Assembly: GCA_013400975.1 (NCBI GenBank)
Contig: WBMZ01003334.1
Coordinates: 62,001 to 126,000, forward strand
Reading direction: 5' to 3'
DNA from: Atrichornis clamosus
Taxonomy: Eukaryota > Chordata > Aves > Passeriformes > Menuridae
DNA length: 64,000 bases
A model generated the notes under the pieces. The model was given only the letters and a program-made list of their open reading frames with translations. It did not search any database and had not been told where the DNA came from. A program made the translations under genes and the position numbers. Below, piece by piece: positions 1 to 64,000 of this stretch (positions are counted from its first letter, which is position 1; each line of letters begins with the position of its first letter).

Positions 1-521
1 ATTTTTAGGGTATTTCAGTTGTGAAGGCTTTGTGTCCGCATACTTTCATTTAACACAGATCATTTAAATGCATCTCTGTCGATACTAGTGGAAACTGATA
101 TAAGCTAATTTAATCAGGTTTGAGTTTTGCTTTCTAGGTGGTCTTCTTAGGGAACATCAGGGCAAATGCGTGTTTTGTATTGTCTTCAACCCGCTCCACT
201 GCATTCTCTGTGATGTGACTTCCCTCAGTGTAGAAGGAGGATAAATCTGGTGTGAGTCAGGTGGCACTGAAAGGCTGCAGGGCATGGGCTTGTTGTGCAA
301 GTTAATATGAAGTGCGTTATCACATTATGCCTCCATATCACAATACTTTCCTTGTCATCTTTTGCAAAAACATAGACAAGCTCAAGGTCAAGCAGTAAAC
401 TGTTCTGAACGGCTGCCCTGGGGTTCCTCCCCGTGGCAAAAGAGCAGAGTGAAAGAAAAGGGGCAGGTTGTATTTGTGGCTTTTGAGCTCTGTAGTTACA
501 GGATGTCACCCCTAGGTACGG
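1..521. other. Intergenic, nothing recognised
   Basis: No open reading frame with recognisable similarity, no repeat family and no RNA gene was seen here. The short open frames on both strands have no visible domain and look like chance. The stretch ends directly at the first tRNA gene. Confidence 0.5.
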
Positions 522-594
522 GGGGAATTAGCTCAAATGGTAGAGCGCTCGCTTAGCATGCGAGAGGTAGCGGGATCGATGCCCGCATTCTCCA
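522..594 (+). tRNA. tRNA-Ala (anticodon AGC), copy 1
   Basis: This is a complete 73-base cloverleaf without an intron. The 7-bp acceptor stem pairs GGGGAAT with ATTCTCC, allowing one G-U pair, and the discriminator base is A. The D arm is GCTC/GAGC, the anticodon stem CTCGC/GCGAG, and the loop TTAGCAT places AGC at the anticodon. The T stem is GCGGG/CCCGC with loop ATCGATG, whose A at the usual T54 position is normal for vertebrate alanine tRNAs. The internal RNA polymerase III promoter is visible as an A box (TAGCTCAAATGG) and a B box (GGGATCGATGCC). Four T residues at 602-605 fit a pol III terminator. Alanine codons GCU, and GCC after inosine modification, would be decoded. Confidence 0.97.
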
Positions 595-985
595 CGGTTG
601 GTTTTGCTCGCGGCGGGAGTAAAAACAGTTCACTACGAATATTTAAAAAGAAAAATGAAATAAAACCTGGTAGTTATAGCGAGAAAACCAAGTGCCAGAA
701 CGTATGTACTTTCACGAAGTGCAAGCAACAAACGTGTTTTTTTTAAATTATATATACACACCCGGAAAACATGTCTATTCTGGTTTGCCTTGTTTCCTGC
801 TACTAGATTTGGAAATGCTAAATGAAATACTGCAGGTTTATGATTTTGGAATCTAAGTTGAATGTGTCCTTGTTTCTGACTAGAGAGGACACAGCAAGAC
901 AGAAAACGCATTATACATATGGAGCAGCAGTTTTAAATACACGGAGAGGATCAGACTGCTGCGATCCCCCCCTCCCAACACGGGG
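595..985. other. Spacer between two tRNA-Ala genes
   Basis: The 391 bp between the two tRNAs show no gene and no repeat that I recognise. The flanks of the two tRNA genes do not resemble each other beyond the G-rich lead-in (a run of Gs just before each gene), so the spacer does not look like part of a simple recent segmental duplication. Confidence 0.5.
602..605 (+). terminator. Pol III T-run terminator of tRNA-Ala copy 1
   Basis: A run of four T residues lies eight bases after the tRNA 3' end, the minimal signal for RNA polymerase III termination in vertebrates. No longer T run intervenes. Confidence 0.65.
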
Positions 986-1058
986 GGGGAATTAGCTCAA
1001 ATGGTAGAGCGCTCGCTTAGCATGCGAGAGGTAGCGGGATCGATGCCCGCATTCTCCA
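986..1058 (+). tRNA. tRNA-Ala (anticodon AGC), copy 2
   Basis: All 73 bases are identical to the copy at 522-594, with the same orientation, acceptor stem, anticodon AGC, A and B boxes and discriminator A. A T4 run at 1062-1065 is the likely terminator. The 5' flank holds a C-rich then G-rich stretch (965-989), so the exact 5' end rests on acceptor-stem pairing rather than on the G run. With all stems intact it is expected to be functional; expression cannot be judged from sequence alone. Confidence 0.97.
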
Positions 1059-1061
1059 GTG

Positions 1062-1065
1062 TTTT
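1062..1065 (+). terminator. Pol III T-run terminator of tRNA-Ala copy 2
   Basis: Four T residues start four bases after the tRNA end, which is a normal distance for a pol III terminator. Confidence 0.65.
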
Positions 1066-1298
1066 GTCACACAGGAATTGTTCTAAACTGCCAAACAAAA
1101 TGTGTAACTATTTCCGTAAAATGCTAATTTTGTTTTCATTGAGGTAAACCTGATGTTTTTTCCTTGCTCCTGTCCTTTCTCTGTCTGCTTTACTACCTAA
1201 ATCAGGCTTATATAACTGTATAGGTCAATCCTCTGTTGGAACTGTTGACTCTCACTGGGTGGTTAAGTCACATTTAGCAGGAAGAGAATTCTGCAGTA

Positions 1299-1896
1299 TG
1301 ACATTTTTCCAGGCTTAATAAACAAGCCAGCCACCAAGCCCCATGCAGCTGCTTACTCACTCCCCCACCAGCAGGAGTGGGGAGAGAACTGGAAGGGCAA
1401 AAGGTAAAAAACCTGTGGGCTGAGATAAAGGCAGTTTCATAGGGAAAGCAAAGCTGTGCACAAGCAAAGCAAAACAAGGAACTAAATGGCTGCTTCCCAA
1501 GGGTAGGCTAGTGTTCAAGCCATCTCCAGGAGAGCAGGGCTTCATCACGTGTAATGGTTACTTGGGAACACAAACACCATCTCTCCAACCATCCCCCTCT
1601 TCTTACTTCTTCCCCCAACTTTATATACAGAGCATGATGTCATAGGGTCTGGAATATCCTTTTGGTCAGTTGGGGTCACCTGGTCCTGGCTGTGTCTCCT
1701 CCCAACCTCCCATGTACCCCCAACTTCCTTGCCAACATGGCAGTACAAAAAGCAGAACAGGGCTTGGCTCTGTGTAAGCCCTGCTCAGCAAAGACAAAAA
1801 CATCTCTGTATTATCAACGCTGTGTTCAGCACAAATCCAGAAAGTAGCCCCACACTAGCCACTGTGAATTAATTCTACTGCACCCAAAACCAGCAC
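1299..1896 (+). mobile_element. Solo LTR of an avian endogenous retrovirus (subfamily 1)
   Basis: This stretch matches the layout of an LTR found widely in bird genomes. It has an early block rich in CCACCAAGCCCCATGC, a middle block around GTTTCATAGGGAAAGCAAAG, a TATA-like TTTATATA near 1619-1626, the GGAATATCC/TTTTGGTCAG block near 1651-1668, and a 3' end close to CCCAAAACCAGCACA. No gag, pol or env reading frame lies beside it, so it is a solo LTR. The 3' end near 1896 is well supported by comparison with the family. The 5' end near 1299 is approximate, and I found no clear target-site duplication. It is related to, but distinct from, the LTRs at 19834-20414 and 29521-30070. Confidence 0.75.
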
Positions 1897-3100
1897 ACAA
1901 TGGATGAATGACGGTTAGAGACCTGAATTAGCGTGTCTTGATCGCACAGAGGATATAGCAGTTTAGGAATGCTTGTTCTCCCCTGATGTCCATTGGGTGC
2001 AAAAAGGCCTACTTATTTCCTCACATCTTCTCTCTGTTCATGCATGAGGGAGAAAATGCGCATGGAACTAGCAAAACTTATTATTCCATTTTTTCGGCTT
2101 TGGAGTGTGAAAACTTAACCTTCCCTTTGAACTCTCGAGTATACCTGAAAAGCCGTAGCATACCCAAATATCAGACTTGGTGACTACTTTCAGTATGATC
2201 AGTAGGCAGAAGATGCCTAGAATGGTCATACTAAATGCCATTGCTTGACAAGTCTGGGACATTGTTACAGCTGCTGCATGTGCACTTACTTTCAAGCAGG
2301 GTTTTTCTTAGTGCACACTGTTGGCACTGGGTTCTTCTCCCCCTAACATCCTATGGTAAACCTGTCTTACAGAAGACTATTTTGGATCATTATCTTTGAT
2401 ACAATTTTTTATCTCATCAAAGAAGTGTGGATAATTTTGATATCTGTCTCAGGAATATCTAATAATGAGTTTTTTCAGAAATAAGAAAAAACTCATCATT
2501 CCTTTAGGATGAACACTGAGTATTCCAAGATCACTTCAAATAAGTGAACAGATTGATTCTTTTTTCCTCCCTTCATGAAGTGAAGACAAGAGTATAGTTT
2601 GGAATATTTCTCAGTAACATCCATTTTCAAGTTTTGCTGAAACAGTTATGCAAGGAATTTAACCTGCTTGTTGCACTTAAATAAAATAGACCCTATAAAG
2701 CAGTTGTGCTGCTTTGTACAGCTGAGAAAGGTCAACATAGCATTGTACTTTTCTATTAAAAAAAATCACCAATATGAGCCACTTGGGAATATTATTGTAA
2801 ACAGGCTACCAGACATTGTTCTTTCAGGACTATATGCCATTACACCACTGGTGGATATCTTAATTGATCTAGTCATACTTAAAATTGAAGTAAAGAAATG
2901 TGGTTTCAAGTAGAATCTATCTGCCTTTTTTTACATTGAGGATAATTCCACAGTACACTCAGGTCAAACAAAACAAAAGACAAAAAGCAAAGCTCCTTTC
3001 ATGCTCTCACAAAGAACTTCCAAAAAATTGCAGAATTCTAGATGGAAAAGTGCTCAGCACAGGATATGCTGATTTTAACTTGAAATGAACATGAGAGTCT
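1897..3100. other. Intergenic between LTR and MCM4 3' end, nothing recognised
   Basis: This is AT-rich sequence without a recognisable gene or repeat. The short open frames (for example 2668-2913 +) lack any known domain and any splice context, and are best read as chance. MCM4 transcription on the minus strand probably ends near the right edge of this stretch. Confidence 0.5.
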
Positions 3101-3575
3101 TTTAAAGTGAAATAATTTTATTTCAGCTTACAGCAATACTAATAGTCCAACTGCAGTTACTAAATGGTCATTTAAGATGAATTTTTACAATTCAGTTTGC
3201 AATACAGGCAATATTGTTAGCATGCTCTAAAAAACCTCATAAAAACACAGAGCTTTTGACATCTTAGTAATTACATTTACCTAAAATGTAAATAGCATTA
3301 CTGAGGATTTTTTAGGTATTTCATAGTATCTTGTAATGACAGAAGTGCCACTTAATCGTGACTCCCCTTGTCATAGCAAATGATAGCCCAAACCTTGAAA
3401 ATCTCGCAGACTGGCAATATAGTAAGGCAAAGTAAAGCCATGGCAGTTGGCTGGAAAGGAAAGGCTGTCACAGCAAATGATAGTCCCAAATCTCAAAGAT
3501 CTTGCAGACTGACACTATCTTAAGTAAGGCGAAGTAGGACAAGTCGTGACAGTGGGCTTTCAAGGACAGGCTAAC
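3100..3575 (-). other. MCM4: MCM4 3' untranslated region with an internal duplication
   Basis: This is the untranslated tail between the MCM4 stop codon (3576-3578) and the AATAAA signal. It contains two diverged, head-to-tail copies of a unit of about 100 bp (3369-3465 and 3466-3570). Both begin TGTCA(T/C)AGCAAATGATAG and share CGCAGACTG-like and AAGGC(A/G)AAGTA blocks. The left part is AT-rich and unremarkable. Confidence 0.6.
3117..3122 (-). promoter_or_regulatory. MCM4: MCM4 polyadenylation signal AATAAA
   Basis: TTTATT on the plus strand reads AATAAA on the minus strand, about 450 nt after the MCM4 stop codon. I saw no other canonical hexamer between the stop and this site, so the 3' UTR is predicted to run from 3575 down to about 3090-3107. 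Confidence 0.65.
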
Positions 3576-14476
<10,901 letters not shown>

Positions 14477-14510
14477 GGCGCTGCTGCGACTCCCGCGGCG
14501 GTCCTACCTG

Positions 14511-14644
14511 GGGGGCGATCGGCGAGAAGAATGAGCGCAGCGGGCGCTCCGCCACGGGCCGAGCCCCGACCGGCGGAGGGGGCGATCGGCGAGAAGAATG
14601 AGCGCAGCGGGCGCTCCGCCACGGGCCGAGCCCCGACCGGCGGG
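14511..14644. repeat. 67-bp perfect tandem duplication in the MCM4 5' leader intron
   Basis: Two head-to-tail units, 14511-14577 and 14578-14644, differ only at their last base (A versus G). Each starts GGGGGCGATCGGCGAGAAGA and is GC-rich. Both copies fall within the predicted first MCM4 intron. The functional AG acceptor (CCCCCCAG on the minus strand) is present only at the outer edge of the first unit, so the duplication does not obviously create a second acceptor. Near-identity suggests a recent event, a variable tandem repeat, or an assembly artefact. Confidence 0.95.
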
Positions 14645-14701
14645 TTTCCCTCCCTCTCCTGCCCTGACCAGCCGCGACCCCCGCCCGACGCCCCGACTCA
14701 C

Positions 14702-14760
14702 CTCTGCGGCCCCACGGACCCCGCCAAGCTCCGCGCCAAACCCAGCAGCGTGCGCGCGCT
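14702..14760 (-). other. MCM4: Probable non-coding first exon of MCM4
   Basis: A strong donor, AG|GTGAGT on the minus strand (GT at 14701-14700), follows a short GC-rich stretch. An acceptor with a good pyrimidine tract is 194 bp downstream (intron 14508-14701). An E2F-type motif (14733-14740) and a CCAAT box (14777-14781) lie immediately upstream or overlap. The transcription start cannot be placed precisely, so the upper boundary is a guess. Confidence 0.45.
14733..14740 (-). promoter_or_regulatory. E2F-type site TTTGGCGC near the MCM4 start
   Basis: GCGCCAAA on the plus strand reads TTTGGCGC on the minus strand, an exact match to the E2F consensus TTTSGCGC. MCM genes are classic E2F targets, so a site at the predicted MCM4 promoter makes sense. 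The motif alone does not prove binding. Confidence 0.55.
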
Positions 14761-14776
14761 CTCCCGGGTTTTCTGA

Positions 14777-14781
14777 CCAAT
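14777..14781 (+). promoter_or_regulatory. CCAAT box between MCM4 and PRKDC
   Basis: The sequence TGACCAATGG has the flanks expected of an NF-Y site (CCAAT followed by GG). It lies upstream of the predicted MCM4 first exon. Pairing of CCAAT and E2F motifs is typical of S-phase gene promoters. Confidence 0.5.
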
Positions 14782-15042
14782 GGCGAGGCGCGACCGTAAC
14801 GGGAGCGCCCAACGGAGGAAGAAAGGGTGGATGCGGAACCGAGAAGGAAAGGAGGAAGGAGATAAATCCTCTGGACCCCCGAGGTGAGGGTCGCGCTCCG
14901 CTCGACCTGGTACTTAATTTGTAGCAGAGAAAGAATTACAATGCAGGTTAGTACCTGTGATACTAGACAGAGGCTGCCCTTAGTAATGTCACATCGCCTC
15001 CCCCCCCCCAACCGAGAGTGGAACCGCCCGCACCTTGCCGAA

Positions 15043-15054
15043 TTTCGCGGCAAA
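15043..15054. promoter_or_regulatory. Second E2F-like motif in the shared promoter
   Basis: TTTCGCGGCAAA is near-palindromic and matches the relaxed E2F consensus TTTSSCGS on the plus strand, with a TTTGCCGC match on the minus strand. It is on the MCM4 side of the CR1 insertion. A run of ten C residues (15000-15009) and a GC box (15107-15114) flank it. Confidence 0.45.
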
Positions 15055-15117
15055 ACCAGGGCTGCAGGGAGGTGTAGGGAGATCGGAGCAGCCCATTCTG
15101 TGAGGAGGGGGCGGACT

Positions 15118-15615
15118 ACTACTGTGTCCAGTATTACCGTGCCCAGTTCTGGGCTCCTCAGTACAACAGAGACCTGGAGCTCCTGGAACTGGTCTAGCGA
15201 AGGGCAATAAAGACGATCCAGGGACTGGACTACCTCTCTTGTGAGGAAAGGTTGAAGGAACTGGGCCTGTTCAATCTCGAGAGGGAACTTCATCAATGTA
15301 CATAAGTATCTGAAGGGAGGGTGTCAAGAGGATGCAGCCAGGCTCTTCTCAGTGGTGCCAAGCAATAGGACAAGAGGCAACGGGCAGAAACTGATGCTCA
15401 GGAAATACCACCTGAGCATGAGGAAGAACTTTACTGTGCAGTGACCGAGCACTGGAACAGATGGCCCCTAGAGGCTGTGGAGTCTCCCTCACTGGAGATA
15501 TTCAAGAACCGTCTAGACGCAATCCTGTGCCTTGTGCTCTAGGATGACCCTGCTTCAGCAGGGAAGTTGGACCGGATTGTGGTCCCTTCCAACCCTGCCC
15601 ATTCTGTGATTCAGT
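15118..15615 (+). mobile_element. CR1 LINE fragment inserted between MCM4 and PRKDC
   Basis: This 5'-truncated CR1 in plus orientation is recognisable from the blocks GTGAGGAAAGGTTGAAGGAA, GTATCTGAAGGGAGGGTGTC, GAGGCAACGGGCAGAAACTG and CACTGGAGATATTCAAGAAC. It ends in the CR1 tail GTCCCTTCCAACC followed by CCCATTCTGTGATTC. The coding frame is broken by small deletions, so it is a dead copy. It occupies over a third of the 1361 bp between the two start codons and separates the MCM4-side motifs from the PRKDC first exon. The 5' edge is approximate. Confidence 0.9.
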
Positions 15616-15837
15616 ATGTGCATGTCCTGAGCCCATCCTGCGACAAGAGACATAAAAACGCCCGAAACGCTCTTCTCCGCCACCGGCCCTTATTCCGTCC
15701 GCGGGGGATGGTGTGGCGGAGCGCCCTCCTGTCCCAGCTCAGCACTCCGTGGCCCCCTCGGCCGCTGTTGGATGTGGCCGGGGGCGGGTCCTCTCCGCCC
15801 GCTTCCGTGTCCCCGTTCCCGGCGGGGCCGCGGCAGC
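15616..15837 (+). promoter_or_regulatory. PRKDC: PRKDC proximal promoter and 5' leader
   Basis: GC-rich, CpG-rich sequence directly before the PRKDC start codon. A GC box (GGGGCGGG, 15781-15788) and an ETS-like CTTCCG (about 15802-15807) are visible; no TATA box is present, as is usual for housekeeping genes. An ATG at 15772 is in frame with PRKDC and upstream of the chosen start. The transcription start was not located. Confidence 0.5.

Positions 15838-64000
<48,163 letters not shown>

Noticed and set aside
15772..15837. Upstream in-frame ATG for PRKDC adding 22 residues
   Set aside because: The extra Arg/Pro-rich residues have no counterpart in the mammalian N-terminus that I recall, and the ATG at 15838 has a better context and gives the expected MAG start. 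An alternative start cannot be fully excluded.

Overview
This is a vertebrate nuclear window, almost certainly from a bird. It holds two long, intron-rich genes in head-to-head orientation, several copies of the avian CR1 retrotransposon, and three related endogenous-retrovirus LTRs of a kind common in bird genomes. No bacterial, viral-genome or CRISPR-like content was seen. I cannot name the species.

Layout. Bases 1-3100 are intergenic: two identical tRNA-Ala(AGC) genes (522-594 and 986-1058, + strand), a solo LTR (about 1299-1896), and otherwise nothing I recognise. MCM4, the replicative-helicase subunit, occupies about 3100-14750 on the minus strand. Sixteen coding exons join without a frame break into an 860-residue protein (human MCM4 has 863), and a non-coding first exon is likely. 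A GC-rich intergenic region of 1361 bp (between the two start codons) follows. It carries E2F-like, CCAAT and GC-box motifs and has a CR1 copy of about 0.5 kb inserted in it. PRKDC, the catalytic subunit of the DNA-dependent protein kinase, starts at 15838 on the plus strand and runs off the right edge. Fifty-three coding exons (the last cut by the edge) give about 2361 residues, roughly the first 57% of a protein of about 4100 residues. This covers the N-terminal and much of the middle HEAT-repeat region; the FAT and kinase domains lie outside.

How the genes work together. MCM4 is part of the MCM2-7 helicase that unwinds DNA in S phase. DNA-PKcs joins Ku70/Ku80 at double-strand breaks for non-homologous end joining. 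The divergent MCM4-PRKDC pair is a known conserved vertebrate arrangement thought to share a bidirectional promoter. Here that shared region is split by a retrotransposon.

Exon boundaries were set by reading all frames, using GT/AG signals, requiring phase continuity, and comparing with remembered mammalian proteins; no alignment was run. I found no evidence of a previously undescribed system. The points worth following up are small-scale: the CR1 in the shared promoter, a 67-bp tandem duplication in the MCM4 5' leader intron, an LTR 33 bp from a PRKDC splice acceptor, an LTR nested in a CR1 with an exact 5-bp target duplication, and a probable GC-AG intron in PRKDC.
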